NCBI RefSeq assembly: GCF_042682565.1
Contig: NZ_JBHUIC010000013.1
Direction: 5' to 3' (one strand)
DNA length: 64,000 nt
DNA from: Pistricoccus aurantiacus
GTDB lineage: Bacteria > Pseudomonadota > Gammaproteobacteria > Pseudomonadales > Halomonadaceae
Each line of letters starts with the position of its first letter. The stretch's first letter is position 1. Shown one piece after another: positions 46,111 through 55,068 of the stretch. A model generated the notes under the pieces. It was not told the origin of the DNA, did no database searches, and worked only from the letters and a program-made list of their open reading frames with translations. The translations under genes were made by a program, and so were the position numbers.

Positions 46111-48002
46111 GAGTTGTCCGCTGCCGCCGGTGCGATCAGCTGTTTTTTCTTCAGGTGGATGAGCAGGATCGACACCGCCGCCGGCGTGACGCCGGAAATC
46201 CGTCCGGCCTGGGCCAGGGTGGCGGGGCGCGCGGCCGTGAGCTTCTGGCGAATCTCGTGGGAGAGTCCTTCGATCCGCTCGTAATCCAGGCTAGTCGGCA
46301 GCCGGGTGGCCTCGTGACGCTTGAGCTTGTCGATCTCGTCTTGCTGACGCGCGATATAGCCCTGGTACTTGGCCTGGATCTGCACTTGCTTCGCCACGGT
46401 GGGATCGGCGCTTGTCTCGCCCACCAGATCTGCCACGTCCGCGTAGTCGAGTTCCGGACGGCGCAATAGCTCCAGCAGGTTGTATTCCCGGGTAAGGGGA
46501 CTCTGGATCTTCTCCACAAGCCGCTCCGCCTGTGGGCTTCCCGGCTGGACCCAGCTTGCCTTGAGCCGGGCGGTTTCCTGCTCGATCGCCTCGCGCTTGG
46601 TCTCGAAGGCGCGCCAGCGGGTCTCGTCCACCAGTCCCAGGTCGCGGCCGACCGCCGTCAGGCGCAGATCCGCGTTGTCTTCTCGCAGCAGCAGGCGATA
46701 TTCCGCCCGGGAGGTGAACATGCGATAGGGCTCCTGGGTTCCCAGGCTGATCAGGTCGTCCACCAGCACGCCGAGATAGGCCTCATCCCGCCGCGGATAC
46801 CAGCTGTCGAGTCCTTGGGCGCGTCGCGCCGCGTTGAGCCCTGCCAGCAATCCCTGGGCGCCGGCTTCCTCGTAGCCGGTGGTGCCGTTGATCTGGCCGG
46901 CAAAGAACAGGTTGTGAATAAACCGGGTTTCCAGAGAGTGCTTGAGATCCCGAGGATCGAAGAAATCGTATTCGATAGCGTAGCCCGGCCGGGTGATATG
47001 AGCGTTTTCCAGCCCCTCGATGGAACGCACCAGCGCGATCTGCACGTCGAAGGGCAGCGAGGTGGAGATGCCGTTGGGATAGAGCTCGGAGGTATCCAGG
47101 CCTTCCGGCTCGATGAAGACCTGGTGACTCTGCTTGTCGGCAAAGCGATTGACCTTGTCCTCCACGGAAGGGCAGTAGCGCGGCCCGGTGCTGTCGATGG
47201 CACCGGAATACATCGGCGAACGCTGCAGGTTGGCCAAGATGATCTCGTGGGTACGCGCATTGGTATGGGCGATGTGACAGCTCACCTGGCGCGGATGCAT
47301 CTCGCGAGAACCAAGATAGGACATCACCGGGGTCGGCGTATCGCCGGGCTGCTCCTCGAGACGGCTGAAATCGATGCTTCTGGCATCCAACCGCGGCGGC
47401 GTGCCGGTCTTGAGTCGCGCCACCCGAAACGGCAGGGCGCGCAGACGCTCCGCCAAGGCGTTGGAGGGCGGGTCTCCGGCGCGTCCGCCGCGGCTGGTGT
47501 CCTCACCAATATGGATGACACCGCCGAGGAAGGTGCCGGTGCACAGCACCACGCAGTCACTGAAGAAACGGATGCCGGTCTCGCTTTCGACCCCGCCTAC
47601 CCGATCATTGTCGATGATCAGATCGCCGGCGGCCTGCTGGAAGAGGGTCAGGTTCTGCTGGTTTTCCAGCATGCCGCGAATGGCGGCCTTGTAGCGCACC
47701 CGATCCGCCTGAGCACGGGTGGCGCGTACCGCCGGACCCTTGCGGGCGTTGAGCACGCGAAACTGGATGCCGGCCAGGTCCGTGGCCAGACCCATGGCGC
47801 CCCCCAGGGCATCGATTTCCTTGACCAGATGACTCTTGCCGATGCCGCCGATGGCGGGATTGCAGGACATCTGTCCCAGGGTCTCGATGTTGTGGGTGAG
47901 CAACAGGGTTTTACAGCCCATGCGGGCGGAGGCCAGGGCGGCTTCTGTCCCTGCATGGCCACCGCCGATGACGATGACGTCAAAGCGGTCGGGATAATTC
48001 AC
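46107..48002 (-). CDS. mnmG: tRNA uridine-34 carboxymethylaminomethyl modification enzyme
   Basis: MnmG (GidA) works with MnmE to put the cmnm5 group on uridine-34 of certain tRNAs, using FAD and tetrahydrofolate. The 631-residue protein (E. coli 629) begins with the FAD-binding VIVIGGGHAGTEAALASARM and has MSCNPAIGGIGKSHLVKEID, whose cysteine is functionally important. PRYCPSVEDKVNRFADK and GTTGYEEAGAQGLLAGLNA are further family segments. It starts at GTG 48002 behind GAGGT. mnmE is not upstream here; instead the gene faces a DnaA-box-rich intergenic region, as in E. coli where oriC lies beside gidA. Confidence 0.98.
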   Translation of the reverse strand: MNYPDRFDVIVIGGGHAGTEAALASARMGCKTLLLTHNIETLGQMSCNPAIGGIGKSHLVKEIDALGGAMGLATDLAGIQFRVLNARKGPAVRATRAQADRVRYKAAIRGMLENQQNLTLFQQAAGDLIIDNDRVGGVESETGIRFFSDCVVLCTGTFLGGVIHIGEDTSRGGRAGDPPSNALAERLRALPFRVARLKTGTPPRLDARSIDFSRLEEQPGDTPTPVMSYLGSREMHPRQVSCHIAHTNARTHEIILANLQRSPMYSGAIDSTGPRYCPSVEDKVNRFADKQSHQVFIEPEGLDTSELYPNGISTSLPFDVQIALVRSIEGLENAHITRPGYAIEYDFFDPRDLKHSLETRFIHNLFFAGQINGTTGYEEAGAQGLLAGLNAARRAQGLDSWYPRRDEAYLGVLVDDLISLGTQEPYRMFTSRAEYRLLLREDNADLRLTAVGRDLGLVDETRWRAFETKREAIEQETARLKASWVQPGSPQAERLVEKIQSPLTREYNLLELLRRPELDYADVADLVGETSADPTVAKQVQIQAKYQGYIARQQDEIDKLKRHEATRLPTSLDYERIEGLSHEIRQKLTAARPATLAQAGRISGVTPAAVSILLIHLKKKQLIAPAAADNS

Positions 48003-48510
48003 GTGATACCTCGAAGGCGCAAGCGCCGAAAAAGATGAGTGAGCAAATGTGATAACAGCACGTTTGCCGAGACAAGACGGAAATCAAAGCGGCGACAGTA
48101 TAAACCTCCTGTGGGTAATCGTCAGGGTTTTCCACATGCGTTTTTTCCTTCATCAAGTGTTTCCAGATAATAAATAAAAATAATGTATATAAAGAAGAAG
48201 TTCTGTTGTGGTTGTAACTACTGGTGTGGATACTTTTTGTGGAAAACCGATTAAATGTTTTATTGATCAATCTATTAGCATGTAGACTTTTCTGCGGGAA
48301 AGCCGCGTGCACGCTGCGTACAGACTGTGTTCGGGGTGTGGACGAAAAGGCGAGTTATCCACAGATGCATTTGACCACCGTTTATCCACCGACGACTACC
48401 GGGCTTGTCTGCTTGATCGTCAACATGACCTCGCAACGTATCGAACCTCCCTGATGCCGAGGGCTTGCGCCGGATTGGCGAGACATCGGGAATTATCTTA
48501 TCCACAGCCG
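48003..48510. other. Candidate chromosomal replication origin (oriC)
   Basis: This intergenic region beside mnmG holds an unusual density of DnaA boxes. TTATCCACA is perfect at 48355-48363 and 48498-48506; TTATCCACC lies at 48382-48390; and inverted TGTGGATAC (48225-48233), TGTGGAAAA (48238-48246) and TGTGGGTAA (48110-48118), with TTTTCCACA at 48128-48136, are near matches. An AT-rich block at 48165-48200 could be the unwinding element, with further AT-rich DNA to 48290. No gene is seen inside. E. coli oriC occupies the same position beside mnmG; in Pseudomonas it is beside dnaA, so this assignment needs dnaA-region comparison. Confidence 0.7.
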
Positions 48511-48544
48511 AAAAAAAGGCCTGTCGATGAAATCGACAGGCCTT
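48511..48544 (-). terminator. Intrinsic terminator of glnHPQ
   Basis: GGCCTGTCGAT-gaa-ATCGACAGGCC forms an 11-bp perfect stem (13 bp when the flanking AA/TT are added). On the minus strand the 3' arm is followed by a run of seven T residues. It lies 23 bp after the ATPase gene and directly abuts the candidate oriC. Confidence 0.93.
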
Positions 48545-48566
48545 CGGGAGAGAAAAATTCAAGATG

Positions 48567-49355
48567 TCAGTGTTTGAGCACTCGGGCGAGGAAACTTTGA
48601 GTCCGCTCATTCTCCGGGGCGTCGAACACCTTTTCCGGCGGTCCCTGCTCGACGATACGGCCCTCATGGATATAGATCACCCGGTCGGCGACTTCCCGGG
48701 CAAAGCCCATTTCATGGGTGACGACGATCATGGTCATGCCGTCCTTGGCCAGTTCTCGCATGGCGTCCAGCACCTCGCCGATCATTTCCGGGTCCAGGGC
48801 GGAAGTCGGCTCGTCGAACAGCATCAAGCGGGGTTCCATGGCCAAGGCTCGTGCCAGGGCGACACGCTGCTGCTGGCCGCCGGAGAGCTGGGTAGGATAC
48901 TTGTCCGCCTGATTGGCGATACCCACTCGCTCGAGCAGGCGTTCGGCGTTTTCCGTGGCTTGTTGGCGGCTTGCGCCGCGAACCTTGATCGGCGCCAAGG
49001 TGACGTTGTCTCGTACACTGAGATGAGGAAAGAGATTGAACTGCTGAAACACCATGCCGACTTCGGTGCGAATGGCCTTGAGGGACTTGCCGCTCTTGCC
49101 CTTGGGTAAAAGCGCCTTGCCGTCCACTTCGATCTTGCCCTGCTGGAATTCCTCGAGGCCGTTGATGCAGCGAATCAGCGTCGACTTGCCGGAACCGCTG
49201 GCGCCGATCACCACCACGACTTCCCCGGGCATGACCTCCAGGTCGATATTCTGCAGCACATGCAGGGCGCCGAAATACTTGTCGACGCTTTCAAGGCGCA
49301 CGATAGGTGAATCGCTTTCGATAGAAGGATCGCTCGAAGTTGAGGATGCTTGCAT
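48567..49355 (-). CDS. glnQ: Glutamine/polar amino acid ABC transporter ATPase
   Basis: The ATPase of a polar-amino-acid importer, 262 residues. It has all ABC motifs: Walker A GASGSGKST, Q-loop MVFQQFNLFPHLSVRDN, signature LSGGQQQRVALARAL, Walker B LMLFDEPTSALDPE and the H-loop VVTHEMGFAREVADR. It is the last gene of a binding protein-permease-ATPase set read leftward, and its partners most resemble GlnH and GlnP, so glutamine is the best guess for substrate. Related transporters for other polar amino acids share these motifs. Confidence 0.88.
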   Translation of the reverse strand: MQASSTSSDPSIESDSPIVRLESVDKYFGALHVLQNIDLEVMPGEVVVVIGASGSGKSTLIRCINGLEEFQQGKIEVDGKALLPKGKSGKSLKAIRTEVGMVFQQFNLFPHLSVRDNVTLAPIKVRGASRQQATENAERLLERVGIANQADKYPTQLSGGQQQRVALARALAMEPRLMLFDEPTSALDPEMIGEVLDAMRELAKDGMTMIVVTHEMGFAREVADRVIYIHEGRIVEQGPPEKVFDAPENERTQSFLARVLKH

Positions 49356-49395
49356 AAGGATGATTTCCTTTACTGTTCAGCCCGCTTTCCTTCAA

Positions 49396-50067
49396 TTACT
49401 GGCCAACCAGGCCTCGGCGCTCGAGTAGACGCAGTGCCAAGGATAGACTGAGAGTAATCGCCAGATACAACAGTGCCACCATGAAATAGACCTCGAGAGC
49501 GCTGAAGGTGGTGGCGATATAGATCTGACCCTGGCGAACCAGTTCGCCGACCCCGATCACCGAGAACAGCGAAGTATCCTTGATGCTGATGATGCCCTGA
49601 TTGCCCAGGGCGGGAATCATGCGGCGCAGCGCCTGAGGCCAGATGATGTAGCGGAAGGCCTGCAGTCGAGAAAGCCCCAGGGACAGGCTGGCCTCCCGCT
49701 GGCCGCGCTCGATGGACTGCACGCCACCGCGCACGATTTCCGAGATATAGGCACCGGAATTGACGGCAATGGCGGCGATACCCGCCACCAGGGCGTTGAT
49801 CGGTCCGCCGAGAATCTGCGGCAGACCATAGAAGATGAACAATACCTGCACCAGCACCGGCGTACCGCGAAATACCTCGATATAGACGACGGCGGGAATT
49901 CGCAGCCAGACCATACGGCTGACACGCATCAGGCCGAAGAGAATGCCGATGACGAAGCCGATGGCAAGACCGCTGAAGGAAATCAGTAGCGTATAGGGAA
50001 TGCCCTTCAACAGATAGGGAATGGAGTCGATGGCGGCTTGCCAGTCGAATTGGAACGTGGCTTCCAA
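49396..50067 (-). CDS. glnP: Glutamine/polar amino acid ABC transporter permease
   Basis: The membrane permease, 223 residues with about five helices. It contains the HisMQ-type EAA loop with REASLSLGLSRLQAFRYIIW and LGNQGIISIKDTSLFSVIGV, very close to E. coli GlnP. The start chosen is TTG 50067 (MEATFQFDWQAA), since AGGGGAG lies 8 bases upstream and E. coli GlnP starts MQFDWSA. An ATG 23 codons earlier has no ribosome site. It lies 93 bp after the binding protein gene and 40 bp before the ATPase gene. Confidence 0.88.
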   Translation of the reverse strand: MEATFQFDWQAAIDSIPYLLKGIPYTLLISFSGLAIGFVIGILFGLMRVSRMVWLRIPAVVYIEVFRGTPVLVQVLFIFYGLPQILGGPINALVAGIAAIAVNSGAYISEIVRGGVQSIERGQREASLSLGLSRLQAFRYIIWPQALRRMIPALGNQGIISIKDTSLFSVIGVGELVRQGQIYIATTFSALEVYFMVALLYLAITLSLSLALRLLERRGLVGQ

Positions 50068-50160
50068 GCAGGAATCTCCCCTGGCGAGACGTTGAGTGAG
50101 GGCGGTAGACGCAGCGGAGCCCGCGGGCTCCGCCAATTTCGTTAAAGAACGTCGATGACC

Positions 50161-50925
50161 TTATTTTTCTTCGCTTTCACCGAACCACTTGGTGTGGATT
50201 TCATCGTAGGTGCCGTCTTCCTGCATGGCGGTCAAGGCCTCGTTGACCGGTTCGACCCACTGGCTGCCTTGGGGAAAGACGATGCCGTATTGCTGGCCTT
50301 CATATAAGGGGCCTACCACCTTGGCGCGGCCTTCGCCCCGGGTGGTGGAGAAATAGCCGACGTTGGGGGCGTCGTAGAAGACCGCATCGACACTGCCGCC
50401 CAGCAAGGCGATGTACATGTCGGCACTGCCCGGATAAGGCGTGATATTCGCGCTGTCGCCCAGGTTTTCCTGCAGGTAGTCATAGCTGGTGGAGCCGATC
50501 TTGGTACCGATGCGCTTGCCTTCGAGATCGTCGAAGGAGGTGATGTCCTCGTTATTGGCGCCGACCAGGATACGCAGACCGGAGTCATAGTAAGGATCGG
50601 AGAAATCCACCACTTCATCGCGTTCGTCGGTGATGGTGATGCCCGCAATGGCAATATCCACATTGCCGGTCTGTACCGCGGGAATGATGCCATTGAAATC
50701 CATGGTCTGGATCTCGATATCGAAGCCGGCGCGCTCGGCGACCTCACGGATGATGTCCATGTCGAAACCGATCATTTCGCCGCTTTCCTGATCCATCATC
50801 TCGAAGGGCACGAAGCTCGGATCGGTGACAACGCGCAGGGTCTCGGCGCTGGCGGTGGTGGTCAAACCGGCGCTCAGGGCGAGAGCAGCGAATAGCGTGG
50901 AAGAACGCAGAACAAGTGATCGCAT
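50161..50925 (-). CDS. glnH: Glutamine/polar amino acid-binding periplasmic protein
   Basis: A 254-residue periplasmic binding protein with an N-terminal Sec signal (hydrophobic core to about 22, cleavage after TASA). The mature protein has SFVPFEMMDQESGEMIGFDM, FNGIIPAVQTGNVDIAIAGI and TITDERDEVVDFSDPYYDSG, matching GlnH closely, including the AGITITDER ligand loop. It is the first gene of the leftward set and has GGGGAA before its ATG. Glutamine is the likeliest ligand; other polar amino acids are possible. Confidence 0.85.
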   Translation of the reverse strand: MRSLVLRSSTLFAALALSAGLTTTASAETLRVVTDPSFVPFEMMDQESGEMIGFDMDIIREVAERAGFDIEIQTMDFNGIIPAVQTGNVDIAIAGITITDERDEVVDFSDPYYDSGLRILVGANNEDITSFDDLEGKRIGTKIGSTSYDYLQENLGDSANITPYPGSADMYIALLGGSVDAVFYDAPNVGYFSTTRGEGRAKVVGPLYEGQQYGIVFPQGSQWVEPVNEALTAMQEDGTYDEIHTKWFGESEEK

Positions 50926-51121
50926 GGTAATTCCCCATAGAAACGATTGTTTTTCATCGTGAGTTTCTTATCGATTACCAATTTACCATGACGACTTCGC
51001 GAAAGAGGGTCAAGGGCGGGAAAATCATCCAGATAACGTACAGCCAACGCAATTAACGGAGTGTAAATGTGCGACAAGAGTTGCGGTGGCAGGAAATGCC
51101 TTGTTGTCTGCGGCGACGGAA

Positions 51122-51484
51122 TCACACCATAAAGGAAGCGCCGCATCCGCAGGTACTGGTGGCGTTGGGATTGTTGATCACGAAGCGCGCCCCGGCCAGG
51201 CCTTCCTCGAAATCCACGGTGGAACCGACCAGATACTGGTAGGAAAGCGGATCCACCAGCATGGCCACATCCTCGAATTCGATCAGGGTATCCTCATCCG
51301 AGGCGGTATCGGCAAAATCGAACCCGTACTGGAAGCCGGAGCAGCCGCCGCCGGTGACGAAGACGCGCAGCTTGAGATCCTGATTGCCTTCTTCCGCGAT
51401 CAGGGCGCGTAGGCGACGCTTGGCGCCGTCGGAAAGCTGCAACGGCTTGAAGGAACCCGGTTCGAAAGACTGTGCAACGCTCAT
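51122..51484 (-). CDS. erpA: Iron-sulfur cluster insertion protein ErpA
   Basis: ErpA is an A-type carrier that delivers [4Fe-4S] or [2Fe-2S] clusters to apoproteins such as IspG. The 120-residue protein has the three conserved cysteines: C48 in FVTGGGCSGFQYGF, and C112 and C114 in TSTCGCGASF at the C-terminus. The GGCSGFQYGF pattern and the long N-terminus separate ErpA from IscA and SufA. ATG 51484 (MSVAQSFEPG) has GGGAG about 7 bases upstream. It is followed by no partner gene; argC is upstream on the same strand, 106 bp away. Confidence 0.93.
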   Translation of the reverse strand: MSVAQSFEPGSFKPLQLSDGAKRRLRALIAEEGNQDLKLRVFVTGGGCSGFQYGFDFADTASDEDTLIEFEDVAMLVDPLSYQYLVGSTVDFEEGLAGARFVINNPNATSTCGCGASFMV

Positions 51485-51590
51485 GTGCGAGCTCCCATGA
51501 TTTGGCAAGTGTTAGCCATCCGGACGATGGCGAATAGGTCGATTATCCCTAATCCCCAGCAAAAGGGTCAACTTTTGCCAGGGAGATATA

Positions 51591-52625
51591 TCATGGCATC
51601 AATGCCGCGGCGCCCAAGCCGAGCATTTCATCGAAGCCGAACATCAGATTCAGGTTCTGAATTGCCTGTCCGGACGCTCCCTTGACCAGGTTGTCGATGA
51701 CCGCCAGCACCACCACCGTATCGCCGTCGCCCGGACGATGCACCGCCAGTCGGCAGATATCGGTGCCCTTGACGCTGCGGGTTTCCGGATGACTGCCCGG
51801 GGGCATCACGTCCACCGCCGGTTCGTCTTGATAGCGTGCTTCGAACAGGGCCTGGAGATCCTCGGGTTCTCGGGTCAGGTGACCGTAGAGGGTGGCGTGA
51901 ATGCCACGAATCATCGGTGTCAGATGCGGCACGAAGGTCAGGCCGACGCCGCTTCCCGCGGCCCGGTCGAGGCCCTGGCGGATCTCCGGCAGATGACGAT
52001 GGCCGCTGGCGCCATAGGCCTTCATGGACTCACTGGCCTCTGCCAGCAGGAAGTTGACCTTGGCTCCGCGGCCGGCGCCGGTCACGCCGCTCTTGCAATC
52101 GGCGATCAGCCGTTTGGTGTCGAGCAGACCCTGTTCCAGCAAGGGAATGAATCCCAGCTGTACCGCGGTAGGGTAGCAGCCAGGCACGGCGATCAACCTC
52201 GCCTGGCGAATCGCGTCTCGATTGATCTCGGGCAGGCCGTAGACCGCCTGGGTCAGCAGTTCCGTCGCGCCGTGGGGCTGGCCGTACCAGTTCGCCCACT
52301 CATCCGCATCCTGCAGCCGAAAGTCCGCGGAGAGATCGATGACTCGGGTGCCCTGTTCGAGAAGCTCGCCGGCCAGGGCGTGGGCCACGCCGTGGGGCGT
52401 GGCAAAGAAGACCGCGTCGCAGTTTCCCAGCCGTCGGGCGTCCGGTTCCGAGTAGGCCAGCTCGGGGTAGTGACCGCGCAGATTGGGATAAAGCTCGTCG
52501 ACCCGTATACCCGCCTCGGAACGCGAGGTGATGACATCCACCTCGACCTCTGAATGCTGCGCCAGCAAACGCAATAATTCGACACCGGTATAGCCGGTGC
52601 CGCCGACGATTCCCACCTTGATCAC
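51591..52625 (-). CDS. argC: N-acetyl-gamma-glutamyl-phosphate reductase
   Basis: ArgC reduces N-acetylglutamyl phosphate with NADPH to the semialdehyde, the third step of arginine synthesis. The 344-residue protein (E. coli 334) starts with IKVGIVGGTGYTGVELLRLL, the NADP-binding loop. The active-site Cys150 sits in VPGCYPTAVQLGFIPLL, and the base histidine in YGASGHRHLPEI. The start is GTG 52625 with AAGGAG 7 bases before; the frame is open for 33 more codons but those residues overlap the divergent CLC promoter region. No other arg gene is adjacent. The combination erpA-argC is common in Pseudomonas and Halomonas. Confidence 0.96.
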   Translation of the reverse strand: MIKVGIVGGTGYTGVELLRLLAQHSEVEVDVITSRSEAGIRVDELYPNLRGHYPELAYSEPDARRLGNCDAVFFATPHGVAHALAGELLEQGTRVIDLSADFRLQDADEWANWYGQPHGATELLTQAVYGLPEINRDAIRQARLIAVPGCYPTAVQLGFIPLLEQGLLDTKRLIADCKSGVTGAGRGAKVNFLLAEASESMKAYGASGHRHLPEIRQGLDRAAGSGVGLTFVPHLTPMIRGIHATLYGHLTREPEDLQALFEARYQDEPAVDVMPPGSHPETRSVKGTDICRLAVHRPGDGDTVVVLAVIDNLVKGASGQAIQNLNLMFGFDEMLGLGAAALMP

Positions 52626-52782
52626 GATAGTCTCCTTCGCTTGAAAGCCGGTCGTTTGATCAGTCGGTTGCGCCTTCCTTGCGACAAGGCGCAATCCTGA
52701 CGTGATGCAACCAGTATGGTACATAGGTAACGGCGGCGTTTATGCCGATGCCTTCGTTTCTACCTGCCAGGATAGGCTTATT

Positions 52783-54531
52783 GTGCCACGTCTTCGTTTC
52801 ACTTCGTCGAGTCTGGATGCTTTTCGACGCCAACTGGCTGGCGTGGATGCCCTGCCTCAGCTTTGTCTGCTGGGGGCTCTAGCAGGTCTGATCACCGGCG
52901 GCCTGATGGTAGCATTCAGACAGTTGATGTCGCTGGGAGCCATGGCGTTCCTGCCCGGCGGCAGTCCCGAGGCCTTCGAGCAACTGCCTCCTCTGGCTCG
53001 TTCGCTGCTGCCGCTGTTGGCGGTGGGCCTGATCGGGCTATGGATGTGGCGACAGCCGCCGACGGGACGCTCCATCGGCGTTGCCCATGTCATCGAGCGC
53101 CTTTCCTATCATCAGGGCCGCTTCCCCCTGCGCAACTGGTTGACCCAGTGGTGGGTTGGTCTCGTTTCCGTGCTGGGAGGATTGTCCGCAGGCCGGGAAG
53201 GACCGGCAATTCATCTTGGTGCGGCGGCGGCGAGCGGGGTGGGCGAGCGTCTGAAACTTCCGCACAATAGTCTGCGGGTACTGGCCGCCTGCGGCGTCGC
53301 GGCGGGGATCGCTGCCTCCTTCAACACGCCTATCGCCGGGGTAATCTTTGCCATGGAAGTGGTGATGATGGAATACACCATCACCGGTTTCATGCCGGTA
53401 ATCCTCGCTTCCAGCCTGAGCGCACTGGTCGCGCAACTGGTCTATGGTTCGGAGCCTGCGTTTCCGATTCCCGGTCTCAACCTGAAATCCTTGATGGACA
53501 TTCCCTGGATCGTCGTCAGTGCGCTGTTGATCGGCCTGCTGGCGGGGCTTTTCGTGCGTATCGGCAAGCTGGGTCCGCATCTCAAGGTCATCCCCGTCTG
53601 GTGGCGCTACCTGATCGTGGCGGCGAGCGTCGGCATTACTGCCTGGTGGTATCCCCAGGTTCAGGGCATGGGCTACGACATCCTGGGGCAGACCCTGACC
53701 GACCAGGTGGCCGTAGATGTGCTGATGGCGGTGGTCATCGGCAAGCTGGTGCTGACCGCGGGGACGGTGGCGATGGGCATTCCGGTAAGCATCATCGGTC
53801 CGATTCTGGTGATTGGTGGGGCCGCGGGCACTCTGTGCGGGCTGCTGGGGATGGTCCTGATGCCGGAGACCGCCTCGAGCCCGGAACTTTATACCATGCT
53901 GGGCATGGCGGCGATGATGGGAGCCGTGCTGCAGGCGCCGCTGGCCGCCCTGATGGCGCTGCTCGAATTGACCCACAATCCCAATATCATCATGCCGGGC
54001 ATGCTGTCCGTGGTAGTGGCCGGGCTTACCGCTCGCCAGCTGTGTCGTTGCCAGGGTTTCTTCATTACCGTGGCGGGGCAGCATCTCAACCAGGTACAGC
54101 ATAGCCTGCAGCGCGCGCTCGCCCGAGTATCGGTGCAGGCGGTCATGGAACGCAATATCAAGGCGACGTACCGTCGAATTCGGCGTGAGGAGGCCAAGAA
54201 GCTACTGGAAGGCGAACCGATATGGATCGTCATTTTGCGCTCCTCGGACGACAAGCCGACCCTGGCCCTCAAAGGGGCGGATCTAGTCAAGGTACTGTTC
54301 GACGAGGAACTAGCGGCGGAGGAAGAAATCGATCTGCTCGACATACCGGGTCAGCGACTTGACGTAGCGGCGATTCCAATTCGCGCCACCCTAGGCGAGG
54401 CGTTGAATAGGCTAGAAGAGGCAACTCTGGATGCCCTCTTCGTCGAGGCCTCTTTCGGTCCGCCGGAGCAGCGAATTTTCGGTATCATCACCCGGGAGGC
54501 CATCGAGAACTATTATCGTTACAAAAGCTAG
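52783..54531 (+). CDS. CLC-family chloride transporter or channel
   Basis: A CLC-family anion protein of about 582 residues with an extended C-terminal cytosolic part. The external gating glutamate is E139 in SAGREGP, followed by IHLGAAAASG. The internal proton-gate position reads E192-V193 in GVIFAMEVVM, where exchangers such as E. coli ClcA have two glutamates and channels have Glu-Val. The usual GSGIP loop is replaced by SIGVAHV. The C-terminal 120 residues contain IFGIITREAIENYYRYKS and look like a CBS-pair domain. GTG 52783 with AGGATAGG upstream is preferred; an ATG at 52702 would add an unlikely leader. The choice between exchanger and channel is open. Confidence 0.85.
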   Translation: MPRLRFTSSSLDAFRRQLAGVDALPQLCLLGALAGLITGGLMVAFRQLMSLGAMAFLPGGSPEAFEQLPPLARSLLPLLAVGLIGLWMWRQPPTGRSIGVAHVIERLSYHQGRFPLRNWLTQWWVGLVSVLGGLSAGREGPAIHLGAAAASGVGERLKLPHNSLRVLAACGVAAGIAASFNTPIAGVIFAMEVVMMEYTITGFMPVILASSLSALVAQLVYGSEPAFPIPGLNLKSLMDIPWIVVSALLIGLLAGLFVRIGKLGPHLKVIPVWWRYLIVAASVGITAWWYPQVQGMGYDILGQTLTDQVAVDVLMAVVIGKLVLTAGTVAMGIPVSIIGPILVIGGAAGTLCGLLGMVLMPETASSPELYTMLGMAAMMGAVLQAPLAALMALLELTHNPNIIMPGMLSVVVAGLTARQLCRCQGFFITVAGQHLNQVQHSLQRALARVSVQAVMERNIKATYRRIRREEAKKLLEGEPIWIVILRSSDDKPTLALKGADLVKVLFDEELAAEEEIDLLDIPGQRLDVAAIPIRATLGEALNRLEEATLDALFVEASFGPPEQRIFGIITREAIENYYRYKS

Positions 54532-54624
54532 AATCGACGTCAGAAGGACTGAAATCGATGTCTCCAAAAGGCTGAATACGTTAGCGAAAACGCCGGAATG
54601 CGTGGCTGAAACCAAGGGAGTACC

Positions 54625-55056
54625 ATGTATCTAGGACTCAAGGCATTACATCTGGTCGCGGTGGTGACCTGGTTCGCGGCGCTGTTCTATCTGCCGCGCC
54701 TGTTCGTCTATCACGCCATGGCCCGGGACAAGGGCGATACTCAGGCGATCGACTATTTTCTGGTCATGGAGCGCAAGCTGTATCGTGGCATCATGACGCC
54801 TTCGATGATCGCGGTGGTCGTGTTCGGCGTCGGCCTGCTGGTCCTGGTGCCGAGCTATCTGGGCCAAGGCTGGTTGCATATCAAGCTGGTGCTGGTGGTC
54901 CTGTTGATCGGCTATCACTATCTGTGTCTCAGATATCTCAAGCAGCTTGCGGCCCAGCGCTGTCAAAAGACCCAGGTGTTCTTTCGCTGGTTCAACGAGG
55001 CGCCGGTGCTGGTGCTGTTGGCCGTGGTGTTTCTCGCCATATTCAAGCCTTTTTGA
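54625..55056 (+). CDS. hemJ: Protoporphyrinogen IX oxidase HemJ
   Basis: HemJ is the membrane enzyme that oxidises protoporphyrinogen IX to protoporphyrin IX in bacteria lacking HemG/HemY. The 143-residue protein has four hydrophobic helices. It contains a conserved histidine in LHLVAVVTWFAALFYLPRLF (residues 9-28) and another at YHAMARDKGD, the signature of the HemJ/YbaN-type CopD-like family. The ATG at 54625 has GGGAG upstream. It precedes thiD and hemL, so this section of the window contains three heme-related genes with hemW further on. The reaction is established for the family; heme supply here is inferred. Confidence 0.88.
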   Translation: MYLGLKALHLVAVVTWFAALFYLPRLFVYHAMARDKGDTQAIDYFLVMERKLYRGIMTPSMIAVVVFGVGLLVLVPSYLGQGWLHIKLVLVVLLIGYHYLCLRYLKQLAAQRCQKTQVFFRWFNEAPVLVLLAVVFLAIFKPF

Positions 55057-55068
55057 CGGCCCCTTCCA

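Noticed and set aside
47996..48011. ParS-like sequence around CACGTG at the mnmG start
   Set aside because: Only about 12 of 16 positions match the parS consensus, and part is coding; too weak although parAB are close.
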